DNA of 64,000 nucleotides, taken from assembly GCF_928382285.1 (NCBI RefSeq), contig NZ_CAKMSS010000001.1, positions 558,001 to 622,000 on the forward strand, written 5' to 3'. How positions within the stretch are numbered: the first letter of the stretch is position 1; the number at the start of each line of letters is the position of its first letter. This stretch comes from Rothia nasimurium. Its GTDB lineage: Bacteria > Actinomycetota > Actinomycetes > Actinomycetales > Micrococcaceae. Positions 44,636 through 54,071 of this stretch are shown one piece after another. The translations under genes and the position numbers were made by a program. Under the pieces are notes generated by a model. It was not told the origin of the DNA, did not search any database, and was given only the letters and a program-made list of their open reading frames with translations.

Positions 44636-45826
44636 CTACTGGGAGGGGCCCACCAGCGCAATATTATCGGCGTGCGCTACCGTACCGTCGTAGGTCTCCC
44701 CCATGGTGCGCTGAATCTGCTCGGTGTGCAGACCCACCATCTGGGCGGTCTCACCGGCAGTATAAGAACTCAGGGCATGAGCCAGCACTTCGCCGCCCTC
44801 ATCAACAATCGCCACGGGGCTACCACCCTCAAAGGAGCCCTGAACACCCAGCACACCGGCTGCCAGCAAAGAACGACGGCGGCGCAGGGCAGCAGCAGCG
44901 CCCGCATCCACGGTAATTGAGCCCTCAATATCGGCCAGATGCTCCAGCCAGAGGGTCTGCACCGGGCGGCGCTCGCCGGTGGCGTAGAACCAGGTGCCGA
45001 CGTCCTCACCGGCAAAAGCGGCGCGGGCGTGAGCCGCGCTGGTCACCAGGGCGGGAATTCCGGACGCCGCCGCCACCTGGGCAGCCTTCACCTTCGTCAC
45101 CATACCACCGGAGCCCACACCGGCAGACCCCACCGACCCAATCGACAGGCCCGCCAGGTCAGCTTCGTTGCGCACGCTGCTCACACGCTCGCCACCCTGG
45201 TCGGGGTGGCGGGTGTAGAGGGCATCCACATCAGAGAGTAGAAGCAGGGCGTCGGCTTTGACGGTGTGGGCCACAAGGGCTGCGATACGGTCGTTATCGC
45301 CGAAGCGGATTTCGCGGGTAGCTACCGCATCGTTCTCGTTGATAATGGGCATGACCCCCAAATCGAGCAGGCGCTCTAACTGGCGGTGGGCGTTCTGGTA
45401 GCGGTCCCGGGCCATGAGGTCTTCGGCGGTCAGCAGTACCTGGGAAACGGTAACGCCGTAGCGGGTAAAGATATCGGTGTAGCGGCTCATCAGCAGGGAC
45501 TGGCCGACGGACGCCGCCGCCTGCTGGGTTGCCAAATCTTTAGGACGGCGCGATAGGCCCAGCGGAGCCAGGCCGGCAGCAATAGCACCCGAGGACACAA
45601 AGACCAACTCAATAGAGGGGTGCTCTTTTTTCTTCTTAGCCAGCACGTCGGAGATAGTGGCGATAGCCAGCTCGTCCAGGGAGTTCTCAATGGAGGTCAG
45701 GGACGAAGAGCCCACCTTCACCACGATCCGCTTGGCCCGTGGCATGTCGGAGCGTTCGATGATGGGGCTGCGGCGGTGCTTGCCGCGTGACTCAGCGCTG
45801 GCCTGGAAGGCGTCCTTCAAATCCAA
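44636..45826 (-). CDS. proB: Glutamate 5-kinase
   Basis: 396 residues; phosphorylates glutamate in the first step of proline synthesis and is usually feedback-inhibited by proline. Amino-acid-kinase domain with KVGSSSLT, SSGAIAAGL, NENDAVATREIRFGDND and VGSGGMVTKVKAA, then a C-terminal PUA domain (about 305-385) after the WLEHL segment. TTG start at 45826 has GGGAG eight bases upstream, giving an N-terminal ~27-residue extension over most homologues; ATG at 45745 lacks a ribosome site. Confidence 0.96.
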   Translation of the reverse strand: MDLKDAFQASAESRGKHRRSPIIERSDMPRAKRIVVKVGSSSLTSIENSLDELAIATISDVLAKKKKEHPSIELVFVSSGAIAAGLAPLGLSRRPKDLATQQAAASVGQSLLMSRYTDIFTRYGVTVSQVLLTAEDLMARDRYQNAHRQLERLLDLGVMPIINENDAVATREIRFGDNDRIAALVAHTVKADALLLLSDVDALYTRHPDQGGERVSSVRNEADLAGLSIGSVGSAGVGSGGMVTKVKAAQVAAASGIPALVTSAAHARAAFAGEDVGTWFYATGERRPVQTLWLEHLADIEGSITVDAGAAAALRRRRSLLAAGVLGVQGSFEGGSPVAIVDEGGEVLAHALSSYTAGETAQMVGLHTEQIQRTMGETYDGTVAHADNIALVGPSQ

Positions 45827-45876
45827 TTGATTAGCTCCCTTAAAGTGTTAACTTTAGCTTCTATGAATATACAGCA

Positions 45877-45909
45877 GAGTCGCCCCGGGCACACTACCCG
45901 GGGCGACTC
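45877..45909. terminator. Hairpin between obgE and proB
   Basis: Perfect 13-bp stem GAGTCGCCCCGGG / CCCGGGGCGACTC with a seven-base loop, about 50 bp past the obgE stop and 50 bp before proB. No T-run in the minus sense; it may attenuate rather than fully stop transcription. Confidence 0.6.
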
Positions 45910-45960
45910 CTTACACATAGTGAAATAAGAGCGGGGCGAAGAAGATCGCCCTATCCCCTC

Positions 45961-47568
45961 TTACTCTTCCTCTGCCGCGCGCTTGGCAGCCCGCTTTTCA
46001 GCCTTAGCTGCCTTGGCCTTAGCGGCGCGGGCCTCGTCGACAGACTCGGTCCAGATACCCGCCACGCGCTCAGCCTCAAGCTCGGCACGGGCCTCAGCCT
46101 TGGCGTCCATACGCTCGTGGAACTCAGCCTTGCGCTGGGCACGGGTGGGGCGAATGATTTCCTCAAGACGGGCATCGGTACCGCGCGGGGATGAGAGTAG
46201 CTCGGCGCCGCCGACCATGGTGGGCTCCCAGTCAAAGACCACGGCATCAACTTCTTCACCGATCACCACGGCATCACCGGCAACAGCACCGGCCTTGAAG
46301 AGCTCATCTTCAACGCCCAGGCGGTTGAGGCGGTCAGCCAGGTAGCCCACGGCTTCGTCGTTGTTGAAGTCGGTCTGCTTGATCCAGCGCTCAGGCTTCT
46401 CACCAATGACGCGGAAGAGGGGCTCAAGGTTGCGCTCTTCCTTGCGGATGATGAATTCCTGGCGCTTCTTGGAGCGGAAGCCCTTGGGCTTGACCACTGC
46501 AACGTCTTCTGCGGGGGCGCTCTTGCTCTTCTTGCGATCCTTACGGTCTGCCTCAACCAGCTCAGCCATGGCGAAGGTCAGCTGCTTGAGGCCCTCGTGG
46601 GAGGCGGTTGAGATTTCAAAGACGCGGTAGCCGCGCTCTTCAAACATGGGGCGGACGAACTCAGCCAGCTCGCGCGCTTCGGGCACGTCAATCTTGTTGA
46701 GCACGATAATCTGGGGGCGCTCGTTGAGGGGCACGGTGACGCCGGCGGTGGGGTCAACCTCGTAGTTTTCAAGTTCCCCACGAATCACGTCGAAGTCGCT
46801 GATGGGGTCACGGTTGGGCTCTAGGGTAGCGCAGTCAATCACGTGCACCAGGGCGCTGGAGCGCTCCACGTGGCGCAGGAAGCGGTGGCCCAGGCCCTTA
46901 CCTTCAGAGGCGCCCTCAATCAGGCCGGGAACATCCGCTACGGTGTAGCGGGTATCGCCCGCCTGCACCACACCCAGGTTGGGAATCAGGGTGGTGAAAG
47001 GGTAGTCAGCGATCTTGGGGCGGGCCGCAGAAATTGCTGCAATGAGGGAGGACTTACCGGCTGAGGGGTAGCCCACCAGCGCGACATCTGCAATGGATTT
47101 GAGTTCCAGCACGATATCGCGGGTGGAGCCGGGAATACCGAGCAGGGCAAAGCCGGGGGCCTTGCGCTTGGTGGAAGCTAGGGCTGCGTTGCCCTTACCG
47201 CCGATACCGCCTTCTGCTGCGACGAATTCATCACCGATGCGAACCAGGTCGGCCAGTACGTTACCGTCACGGTCCTTGACGACGGTGCCCTGGGGAACGG
47301 GCAGGATCAGATCCTGGCCGTTGAAGCCGTGGGACATATCGCCGCGGCCGATGTCGCCGTTGGGGGCGCTCTGGTGGGGGCTGTGGTGGTATTCAAGCAG
47401 GGTGGTGGTCTGGGCATCGACGCGTAGGATGACGTCGCCGCCCTTGCCGCCGTTACCGCCGTTGGGGCCGCCGAGGGGCTTAAACTTCTCACGGCGAACC
47501 GAGACACAGCCGTGCCCACCGTGCCCACCGGTTACGTGTAGGACCACGCGATCTACAAATTCTGCCAC
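45961..47568 (-). CDS. obgE: GTPase ObgE/CgtA
   Basis: 535-residue ribosome-assembly GTPase. Gly-rich Obg fold (about 1-158: [30 protein letters not shown]), G domain with [11 protein letters not shown] (G1), DVPGLIEGA (G3) and LNKIDVPE (G4), then the OCT domain and a charged Ala/Glu/Lys C-terminal tail. GTG at 47568 ([12 protein letters not shown]) is used: AAGGAG lies nine bases upstream. Downstream of rplU-rpmA, the conserved order. Confidence 0.97.
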   Translation of the reverse strand: MAEFVDRVVLHVTGGHGGHGCVSVRREKFKPLGGPNGGNGGKGGDVILRVDAQTTTLLEYHHSPHQSAPNGDIGRGDMSHGFNGQDLILPVPQGTVVKDRDGNVLADLVRIGDEFVAAEGGIGGKGNAALASTKRKAPGFALLGIPGSTRDIVLELKSIADVALVGYPSAGKSSLIAAISAARPKIADYPFTTLIPNLGVVQAGDTRYTVADVPGLIEGASEGKGLGHRFLRHVERSSALVHVIDCATLEPNRDPISDFDVIRGELENYEVDPTAGVTVPLNERPQIIVLNKIDVPEARELAEFVRPMFEERGYRVFEISTASHEGLKQLTFAMAELVEADRKDRKKSKSAPAEDVAVVKPKGFRSKKRQEFIIRKEERNLEPLFRVIGEKPERWIKQTDFNNDEAVGYLADRLNRLGVEDELFKAGAVAGDAVVIGEEVDAVVFDWEPTMVGGAELLSSPRGTDARLEEIIRPTRAQRKAEFHERMDAKAEARAELEAERVAGIWTESVDEARAAKAKAAKAEKRAAKRAAEEE

Positions 47569-47682
47569 GAGTGCAAGCTCCTTCAAAAAAGTTTGGTTTG
47601 GTTATCTAGTCTACAGGGTCGCCCCGGTGCCGGTCTGTGGCCGGACGCTCCTTGGGCGGCTTTGCGCAGGTGAGGTACGCAA

Positions 47683-47716
47683 AAGGGCGATTACGAGTTG
47701 CCCCGTAATCGCCCTT
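47683..47716 (-). terminator. Rho-independent terminator after rplU-rpmA
   Basis: Stem AAGGGCGATTACG / CGTAATCGCCCTT (13 bp, eight-base loop), followed in the minus sense by TTGCG after the stem's own TT, 25 bp past rpmA. Separates the ribosomal protein operon from obgE. Confidence 0.85.
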
Positions 47717-47740
47717 CTACTGAGGTGAGGTGTTTAGACC

Positions 47741-47998
47741 TTACTCAGCGGCTGCAAGGATGTTGACTACCTTGCGGCCCTTGCGGGTACCGAATTCGAC
47801 CTTGCCTGCTGCCAGAGCGAACAGGGTGTCGTCGCCACCGCGGCCTACGTTGTTGCCGGGGTGGAAGTGGGTGCCGCGCTGACGAACGAGGATTTCGCCT
47901 GCGTTGACGGTCTCGCCGCCGTAGCGCTTAACACCGAGGTACTGGGGGTTTGAGTCACGGCCGTTGCGGGTGGAGCTTGCGCCCTTCTTATGTGCCAT
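47741..47998 (-). CDS. rpmA: 50S ribosomal protein L27
   Basis: 85 residues, complete. [17 protein letters not shown] with G-x-NP-like and GVKRYGGE segments, then [13 protein letters not shown] and [12 protein letters not shown]. The N-terminus lies near the peptidyl-transferase centre; no cleavable Firmicutes-type leader is present. In an operon with rplU. Confidence 0.98.
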   Translation of the reverse strand: MAHKKGASSTRNGRDSNPQYLGVKRYGGETVNAGEILVRQRGTHFHPGNNVGRGGDDTLFALAAGKVEFGTRKGRKVVNILAAAE

Positions 47999-48051
47999 TG
48001 ATGCCTACCTTAGGTCAAAGAATGTTGGGGTAAAACCAGTCTAAGCTGAAC

Positions 48052-48363
48052 TTATGCGTTGATCGCGGTGATCTTAACGGTGGTCAGTTCGGCGCGGAAG
48101 CCCTGACGCTTCTTGTAACCGGTCTTGTTCTTGTACTTCTGAATAACGATCTTGGGACCGCGGAGGTCTTCGATCTTTTCTGCGGTGACCTTGGCTGAAG
48201 CCAGGGACTTTGCATCAACGGTGACCTTGTCGCCGTCAACCAGCATCAGCACGGGCAGCTCAATGGTGCTACCGGGCTCGCCAGCGACGCGGTCAAGGGT
48301 AACCAGGTCTCCAACTGAGACCTTTTCCTGGCGGCCGCCAGCGCGGACAATTGCGTATGCCAC
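48052..48363 (-). CDS. rplU: 50S ribosomal protein L21
   Basis: 103 residues, standard length: [43 protein letters not shown] and the C-terminal [26 protein letters not shown], which contacts 23S rRNA. GTG at 48363 ([10 protein letters not shown]) is preferred as relatives begin here; GTG at 48375 would add four residues. A structured leader precedes it. Confidence 0.96.
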   Translation of the reverse strand: MAYAIVRAGGRQEKVSVGDLVTLDRVAGEPGSTIELPVLMLVDGDKVTVDAKSLASAKVTAEKIEDLRGPKIVIQKYKNKTGYKKRQGFRAELTTVKITAINA

Positions 48364-48400
48364 TTGGGAACTCACTTCTTCTTGACGTCATTTTAATGGT

Positions 48401-48499
48401 TCAAAACGGGTCTTCCTGAAAGGAACTCGGGCTCAACAGCAAGGTGGTGACCCGGTTTGCTCAGTACGTACCGGGCGGTTTCAGGTTCTGTCGTTTTGA
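48401..48499 (-). promoter_or_regulatory. Structured rplU leader
   Basis: TCAAAACG (48492-48499 in the message) can pair with CGTTTTGA (48401-48408), closing a ~100-nt domain that ends about 40 bases before rplU. Inside are smaller stems (for example TTCC/GGAA near 48412-48424). Ribosomal protein leaders often bind their own product; that role here is inference. Confidence 0.4.
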
Positions 48500-48566
48500 G
48501 ATGGTGTGGCCTTATTCCATGTGGAATATGCCTAGCTGAGTCCACGCTAACGCTTGCTTGTGGAAA

Positions 48567-48605
48567 CAGCACCGACTCACCAGTTTACGTGGTGAGCCGG
48601 TGCTG
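48567..48605. terminator. Strong hairpin between rne and rplU
   Basis: 16-bp stem CAGCACCGACTCACCA / TGGTGAGCCGGTGCTG with one mismatch and a seven-base loop. It lies 170 bp past the rne stop and beyond repeat D. There is no long T-run, so termination is possible rather than certain. Confidence 0.6.
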
Positions 48606-48655
48606 AGCAAGATATGTGGTGAACCCCTCAGGGTGTAGTAAGGGGTACGGGTGAC

Positions 48656-48763
48656 GGTAAATCAGGCTCGCGCTCGCTGCCGACCCTCTCGCTGGTTCGC
48701 TTCGCTCACAAGCGATTCACGCCAGCCGCCGAGCCAGCAGCTTCGCTGCGAGCCTGATTTACC
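48656..48763. repeat. Palindromic ~100-bp intergenic repeat, copy D
   Basis: Copy D. Perfect 15-bp ends GGTAAATCAGGCTCG (48656-48670) and CGAGCCTGATTTACC (48749-48763). The core CGCTCGCTGCCGACCCTCTC, GGTTCGCTTCGCTCAC, AGCGATTCACGCCAGCC matches copies B and C. It ends 14 bp beyond the rne stop codon. Confidence 0.9.
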
Positions 48764-48776
48764 TTTCATCACCTTC

Positions 48777-51700
48777 TTACTTACCTGCCCGCTTGATCTC
48801 TGCAGCTGAGACGCCGACGCCGAGCATGACGGGGGCGTCATCGCTGGATGCTGCGGGCTTGGCTGCCTGGTCGATGCTAGCTACCACGGAACTACCACTT
48901 GCGGCCCTGACCTCTTCGGTACGTACTTCGGTGGAGCCTGCACCTGAGCTGACGGCGCGGCGGGAGCGGCGCTTCTTGCGGGGTGCTTCGCTGGGAGCAG
49001 CTGCGGGTGCGGACGCCTCAACCGGAGTTTCGGGTGCTACCTCAGTTTTCTTGCCGGGGGTGGCAACGCCGGTGACGGCCGGGTCAGCTACGACCTCGAT
49101 GGGGGCGACGTACTTGACGTCGGAGCTTGAGGCGCGGCGGGGCCTGCGAGTACGGCCCTTACCTGACTCGTCCTGGTTCCGGGCGCCTCGGCGATCGGTG
49201 CGGTCTGCACGGTCGGTACGATCCTTGCGGCCGGTGCGCTCACCTGAGTTTGCTGCCTCTTCACCCTCGCGCGGCTCGTAGTCGCGTCCGGCCTTCTGGG
49301 AGGCTCGGGCGCGGGCTTCGCCTGCGCGGATGGCGTCGAGTCGGGATGAGTTCTGGGTGAAGCGGGAGTCAGCTTCGGGGTCTACGTCCATAGACGCGTC
49401 GGAGTTGGCTGAGAAGTCATCTGCTGAAATCTCTTCGCGCTTCTTACCGCCCCGGCGCTTGGACTGGTGACGGCCCTTTGAGCGTTCCTCGGAAGACCCT
49501 TCGGTCTCGTTCTCAGCATCGGAGTCAAAGACGGCAGCCAGGGATTCGAGGGTGAAGGAGCCCTGCTCCCCCATGCTCTCTTCGGTGTCGGCGTCCGCCC
49601 CGGTGGGCAGCTCAATGACCTCGTCGCCGATGGTGAGCACCTGCTCGCCGCGGGCGTCCTGATTCTGCTGGTTCTCCAGGTCCAGGCCGGCCTCGGCGCG
49701 GCGGTTGCGCTTGCGACGCTTGCGCTTACGGGCTGACTTGGACTCGGTCTCGCCCTGCTCGTCCTCGTGGTGGGCGCTGGCGGCAACGATGTTGGCCAGG
49801 GCAGCCTTGCGGGCCTCGGTCTTCTGCTCGGTCTCTTCGTCAACCTCGGTGAAGTCGCGGCGGTTCTGGGTCTTCTGGTTGCGATAGCGCTTGCGGTCAT
49901 CGCGTTCGGCGCGGTGGATGAAGTCGCTAGCGCCGCCGGAGCGGCCCTTGAGGGGCTGGTCGTGCACGAGAATGCCGCGGCCGGCGCAGGCTTCGCAGGA
50001 TTCTGAGAAGACTTCGAGCAGGCCGGTGCCCATGCGCTTGCGGGTCATCTGCACCAGACCCAGGGAGGTTACTTCGGCAACCTGGTGCTTGGTGCGGTCA
50101 CGGCCCAGGCACTCTACCAGGCGGCGCAGGACCAGCTCTCGGTTGGATTCAAGCACCATGTCGATGAAATCGATGACAACAATCCCGCCGATGTCACGCA
50201 GGCGCAGCTGGCGCACGATTTCTTCGGCTGCTTCCAGGTTGTTCTTGGTGACGGTCTCTTCCAGGTTGCCGCCGGAGCCGGTGAACTTGCCGGTGTTCAC
50301 GTCCACCACGGTCATGGCTTCGGTGCGGTCGATGACCAGGGAGCCGCCGGAGGGCAGGTAGACCTTGCGATCCAGGGCCTTAGCCAGCTGCTCTTCAATA
50401 CGGTAGTGGTCAAAGAGGTCGTCGTCCTCTTCCCACTTCTTCAGGCGATCCAGCAGATCGGGGGCAACGTAGGTGACGTAGGCTTCGATGGAGTCCCAGG
50501 CGTCGGTGCCCTGCACCATCATGGAGGTGAAGTCTTCGTTGAAGACATCGCGCACGGTCTTGATGGTCAGGTCGGGTTCCTGGTAGAGCAGTTCGGGGGC
50601 CAGCACCTTGCGGGATTCGCTCTTGGCCTTGATTTCTTCCCACTGTACGCGCAGGCGGTTGATGTCGTTGCTCAGTTCTTCTTCGCTGGCGCCTTCTGCA
50701 GCGGTGCGGACGATGACGCCCGCGTCCTCGGGCAGGCGGTCCTTGAGGATCTTCTTCAGGCGCTGACGCTCAACGTCGGGCAGCTTGCGGGAGATACCGG
50801 TCATGGAGCCACCGGGCACGTAGACAAGGTAGCGGCCGGGCAGGGAGACCTGGCTGGTCAGGCGGGCGCCCTTGTGGCCGACGGGGTCTTTGGTGACCTG
50901 CACCAGGACCGAGTCGCCAGCCTTGAGGGCGTTTTCGATCTTGCGGGGGGCACCGTCTAGGCCGGTGACGTCCCAGTTAACTTCGCCAGCGTAGAGAACG
51001 GCGTTGCGGCCGCGGCCAATATCGACGAAGGCAGCTTCCATGGAGGGCAGAACGTTCTGTACCTTGCCCAGGTAGACATTGCCAATCAGGGAGTCCTGCT
51101 GGGTCTTGGACACAAAGTGCTCGGCCAAAATGCCGTCTTCGAGTACGCCAATCTGGATGCGGTCGTCCTTCTGGCGTACCAACATCTGGCGGTCGACGGA
51201 CTCGCGGCGGGCCAGGAACTCAGCTTCGGTAATGATTTGGCGGCGGCGGCCGGTGGCGCGGGTTTCGCGGCGGCGGATGCGCTTGGCTTCCAGGCGGGTT
51301 GAGCCGCGGACGCCGGTAACCCGGTTGGTGCTGTGGGAGTCAGACAGGCGGGGGGCGCGCACCTTAACAATGGTGTCCTCGGGGTCGCCCTCGGTACCGC
51401 CTTCAAATTCCAGGTCGGCGTCCCCGCGGCGGCGGCGACGGCGGCGGTGGGAGGTGATTTCGGGGTCAAGGTCAGCCAGGCGGCGCTCACGGCGCTCAGC
51501 TTCTTCGGCCTCACGGCGGGCTTCCTTTTCGGCCCGCAGCTGCTCCATGATTTCGTCCATGTTGGGCGAGTAGAACAGCAGATTGTTTGAGCTCACAGCG
51601 GCGTTGACCTGGGCTAGCTCTTCTTCCTTGAGCTCACGCAGGCTCTTCTGAGGAGCGGCAGGCTCTTCAGCGGTTTCGGCGGGGGCTTCTTCTGCTTCTG

Positions 51701-51911
51701 CAGACTCTGTCTCAGTTTCTGCTGTCTCTTCTGTGGCTTCTTCGGCAGGCTCGGTTTCTTCAGCCTGCGCAACGGCCTTCGCTTCGGGGCCCTTGGCCTG
51801 GGTCTCTTCCACCTCGGTGCTTACTTCGGTAACCTGTTCAGCGGCTGCGGTAGCTTCTGCAGCCTGGGTTTCTTCGAGGTTTTCTACAACCTCGGACTGT
51901 TCGCTGCTCAT
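48777..51911 (-). CDS. rne: Ribonuclease E/G family endoribonuclease
   Basis: 1,044-residue RNase E/G that cleaves single-stranded AU-rich RNA for mRNA decay and rRNA/tRNA processing. Actinobacterial layout: a disordered Glu/Ala-rich N-terminal extension (1 to about 240), S1 domain (IGNVYLGKVQNVLPSMEAAFVDIG), 5'-sensor and DNase I-like catalytic core with VVDVNTGKFTG and VVIDFIDM supplying the metal-binding Asp residues, the zinc-link CEACAGRG, and a long basic, Arg/Lys-rich C-terminal scaffold. ATG at 51911 has AAGGAG about 12 bases upstream. Upstream of rplU-rpmA-obgE. Confidence 0.96.
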   Translation of the reverse strand: MSSEQSEVVENLEETQAAEATAAAEQVTEVSTEVEETQAKGPEAKAVAQAEETEPAEEATEETAETETESAEAEEAPAETAEEPAAPQKSLRELKEEELAQVNAAVSSNNLLFYSPNMDEIMEQLRAEKEARREAEEAERRERRLADLDPEITSHRRRRRRRGDADLEFEGGTEGDPEDTIVKVRAPRLSDSHSTNRVTGVRGSTRLEAKRIRRRETRATGRRRQIITEAEFLARRESVDRQMLVRQKDDRIQIGVLEDGILAEHFVSKTQQDSLIGNVYLGKVQNVLPSMEAAFVDIGRGRNAVLYAGEVNWDVTGLDGAPRKIENALKAGDSVLVQVTKDPVGHKGARLTSQVSLPGRYLVYVPGGSMTGISRKLPDVERQRLKKILKDRLPEDAGVIVRTAAEGASEEELSNDINRLRVQWEEIKAKSESRKVLAPELLYQEPDLTIKTVRDVFNEDFTSMMVQGTDAWDSIEAYVTYVAPDLLDRLKKWEEDDDLFDHYRIEEQLAKALDRKVYLPSGGSLVIDRTEAMTVVDVNTGKFTGSGGNLEETVTKNNLEAAEEIVRQLRLRDIGGIVVIDFIDMVLESNRELVLRRLVECLGRDRTKHQVAEVTSLGLVQMTRKRMGTGLLEVFSESCEACAGRGILVHDQPLKGRSGGASDFIHRAERDDRKRYRNQKTQNRRDFTEVDEETEQKTEARKAALANIVAASAHHEDEQGETESKSARKRKRRKRNRRAEAGLDLENQQNQDARGEQVLTIGDEVIELPTGADADTEESMGEQGSFTLESLAAVFDSDAENETEGSSEERSKGRHQSKRRGGKKREEISADDFSANSDASMDVDPEADSRFTQNSSRLDAIRAGEARARASQKAGRDYEPREGEEAANSGERTGRKDRTDRADRTDRRGARNQDESGKGRTRRPRRASSSDVKYVAPIEVVADPAVTGVATPGKKTEVAPETPVEASAPAAAPSEAPRKKRRSRRAVSSGAGSTEVRTEEVRAASGSSVVASIDQAAKPAASSDDAPVMLGVGVSAAEIKRAGK

Positions 51912-52441
51912 CAGCGTTCACTCTCCTTGTGTTCGTATGCCCCTGCCGCACCAGTGGTCTCGCCTGTAGTCGGCGGTCCCTACCCTAAGGGGTGGTCCGC
52001 CGAAATCCTTGGCTACCCGGCTCAACCGTGAGCTCCTTGGCGTACTCGGCAGGTCAAGGCTTCTGTGCTCCATGCCGAGGGGAACCGGGCCAGCGGCAAC
52101 AACCCGAGGCAGCGCTAGGGCTGCACTTGCTGGGGCTTGACGGTAAGGACGCCTGCGGGTGGGCAGTGCGTCACCGGCCGTTTCGGGGTGCCTGCTGGGT
52201 AGTGCCACCGCGTGCGGGCGGCACACTACCACACCCATTCTCTCACACCCGGGCTCTTTTCACCCCATCTAGAACCGAACTCACCCCGCACCGGGCCGCC
52301 CTGCCAAAACCAGCTCGCCCCGGGCGTCCTTATCTGGGAACTTAGTAAAGAAAACCTGCCCCAACCCCGCAAAACCGGGCAGGCTTGGAGCCTGCCCCGT
52401 AGTATGGGGAAAGAAAGTTTTATACAGCCTAAGGATTCACT
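51912..52441. other. Divergent 530-bp region between rne and the VKOR gene
   Basis: No gene is seen. The rne side is GC-rich and may be a long 5' untranslated region; RNase E messages in other bacteria self-regulate through such leaders. A GC-rich hairpin (GTGCC...GGCAC, about 52203-52224) lies mid-way. The last 200 bp before the VKOR gene are less structured. Confidence 0.4.
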
Positions 52442-53068
52442 GTGTCTACCCCCGTGAACACCCCCGATACTGAGAGCGGTATCAGCCAGGCCCAGCTTGA
52501 TCGCAGGCTCGGCTGGTTCACCCTCATTCCCGGCCTGCTGGCCTTCGGAGCCGCCGCCATGCTGGTCTACGAGCGCCTGCAGATTTACATGGACGGCGCC
52601 CACCGGTCGGTCTGCGATATCAACGCCCTGCTCAACTGCGGCACCGTCATGCGTACCTGGCAGGCAGAAGCCTTTGGCTTCCCCAACCCCTTTATCGGTA
52701 TCGCCGGTTACGCTATCGTGCTGGCTATCTCCACCGCCCTGATTGCCGGGGCGTCCTTCGCCCGCTGGTACTGGGTAGCCATGCAGGTGGGCCATACCCT
52801 GGCCATGGCCTTTGTGCTCTGGCTCTGGTATAACACCACCTTCGACATCAACGCCCTCTGCCTCTTCTGCATGATCGTGTGGATTATGCAGACCGCAATT
52901 TTCGTGAAGGTCACCACCCGCAATATCCACGCCGGAGTCATCCCAGCTTCTGAGAGCATCCGTCGGGCAGCCCCCAACTGGACCTGGTTCTCTATCATCC
53001 TGGTCTACATCTTGCTCTTCGGCATTATCTTCATCCGCTTCTTCGATGTGATTATGGGGATGTTCTAA
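52442..53068 (+). CDS. Vitamin K epoxide reductase family protein
   Basis: 208-residue membrane protein with about five helices. VKOR redox pairs: CDINALLNC in the first extracytoplasmic loop and the active-site C-x-x-C in ALCLFCMIVW (about 138-147). Bacterial VKOR re-oxidises DsbA-type proteins to form disulfides outside the membrane, in place of DsbB. GTG at 52442 has AAGGA six bases upstream. A strong terminator follows. Confidence 0.93.
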   Translation: MSTPVNTPDTESGISQAQLDRRLGWFTLIPGLLAFGAAAMLVYERLQIYMDGAHRSVCDINALLNCGTVMRTWQAEAFGFPNPFIGIAGYAIVLAISTALIAGASFARWYWVAMQVGHTLAMAFVLWLWYNTTFDINALCLFCMIVWIMQTAIFVKVTTRNIHAGVIPASESIRRAAPNWTWFSIILVYILLFGIIFIRFFDVIMGMF

Positions 53069-53084
53069 CCCCCTCCCCCACAGC

Positions 53085-53123
53085 AAAAGGCCGGGGCCCT
53101 CAGTACGAGGGCCCCGGCCTTTT
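53085..53123. terminator. Bidirectional terminator between VKOR and ndk
   Basis: Perfect 17-bp arms AAAAGGCCGGGGCCCTC and GAGGGCCCCGGCCTTTT with a five-base loop, a T-run on both sides, between convergent genes. Confidence 0.95.
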
Positions 53124-53148
53124 TTACTCTGCTGAGCGGCAGGTCTTT

Positions 53149-53565
53149 TTAGGCACCGAACCAGAGCGCGATTTCGCGGTCTGCTGACTCTGCTGAATCT
53201 GAACCGTGCACCAGGTTCTTCTGCACACTCTCGCCCCAGTCACGGCCAAAGTCGCCACGGATGGTTCCGGGGGCAGCGGTGGTGGGGTTAGAAGATCCCA
53301 TGAGGGTACGGGCGCCCTCAAGCACGCCGTTGCCCTCAAGCACGAGAGCAACCACGGGGCCTGAGCCCATGTAAGACACCAGGGGCTCGTAGAAGGGCTT
53401 GCCCTCGTGTTCCGCATAGTGCTGCTCAAGCAGCTCACGGGAGGGAACCAGCATCTTCAACTCAGCGATGCGGTAGCCCTTACGCTCAAAACGGGCCAGC
53501 ACCTGGCCGGTGAGGTTACGCTCCACACCGTCGGGCTTGACCAGAATCAGGGTACGCTCGGTCAT
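53149..53565 (-). CDS. ndk: Nucleoside diphosphate kinase
   Basis: 138 residues; exchanges gamma-phosphates between NTPs and NDPs through a phospho-histidine. ERTLILVKPDGVERNLTGQV at the start, MGSSNPTTAAPGTIRGDFG, and NLVHGSDSAESADREI with the catalytic His near 117. ATG at 53565 has AAAGGAG seven bases upstream; the longer in-frame frame to 53697 is not supported. Last gene of the ileS-folC-DUF4233-ndk series. Confidence 0.97.
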   Translation of the reverse strand: MTERTLILVKPDGVERNLTGQVLARFERKGYRIAELKMLVPSRELLEQHYAEHEGKPFYEPLVSYMGSGPVVALVLEGNGVLEGARTLMGSSNPTTAAPGTIRGDFGRDWGESVQKNLVHGSDSAESADREIALWFGA

Positions 53566-53623
53566 GACAATCTCCTTTGATAGGTCAGGGTGAGTTTTCA
53601 CCCTTACCCTACCAGACACCCCG

Positions 53624-54061
53624 CTAGGCGGGGTTAGCCTTCTCCCATTCCTCCTGCTCTTTGGCGCGGACGGCGTTCTCGGCGTCCAGGCGGGCACCGC
53701 GCGTCACCCCGTACCAGTAGGCCACAGCAAAAGCCGCTCCCACAAAGAACATGGAGGGCAGGGCAAAACCAACCAGAATCAGGGCAGCCTGCAGACCGTA
53801 GCCCAGGTGGTAGCCCCAGGGCTTCTTCAGGAAGGCCGGGGTGACTAGCAGGGCCGCTACCAGAGCTAGACCCAGTACCCAAATGACTACCTTGACCCAG
53901 GTGGGGTCGTTGAAGTGGTGGCCAAAGATGGCCAGGGTTGCAAAGAAGGCAACCAGGGCTTCGAGTGAGAGCACCATCGAGGTAAACATGACCTTGATAG
54001 AGCGCTGCTTTTTCGGCTGGCCCGGGCGCCATTCGCGCTGGGCGCGCGTCATTCTCGCCAT
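53624..54061 (-). CDS. DUF4233 domain membrane protein
   Basis: 145-residue protein with four predicted helices (about 24-44, 53-73, 82-104, 106-120) and the DUF4233 pattern MVLSLEALVAFFATLAIFGH. This family nearly always follows folC in actinobacteria, as here; function unknown. ATG at 54061 places AGGAG five bases upstream; the ATG one codon earlier is the alternative. The tail is Glu/Lys-rich and cytoplasmic. Confidence 0.9.
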   Translation of the reverse strand: MARMTRAQREWRPGQPKKQRSIKVMFTSMVLSLEALVAFFATLAIFGHHFNDPTWVKVVIWVLGLALVAALLVTPAFLKKPWGYHLGYGLQAALILVGFALPSMFFVGAAFAVAYWYGVTRGARLDAENAVRAKEQEEWEKANPA

Positions 54062-54071
54062 CATCTCTCCT

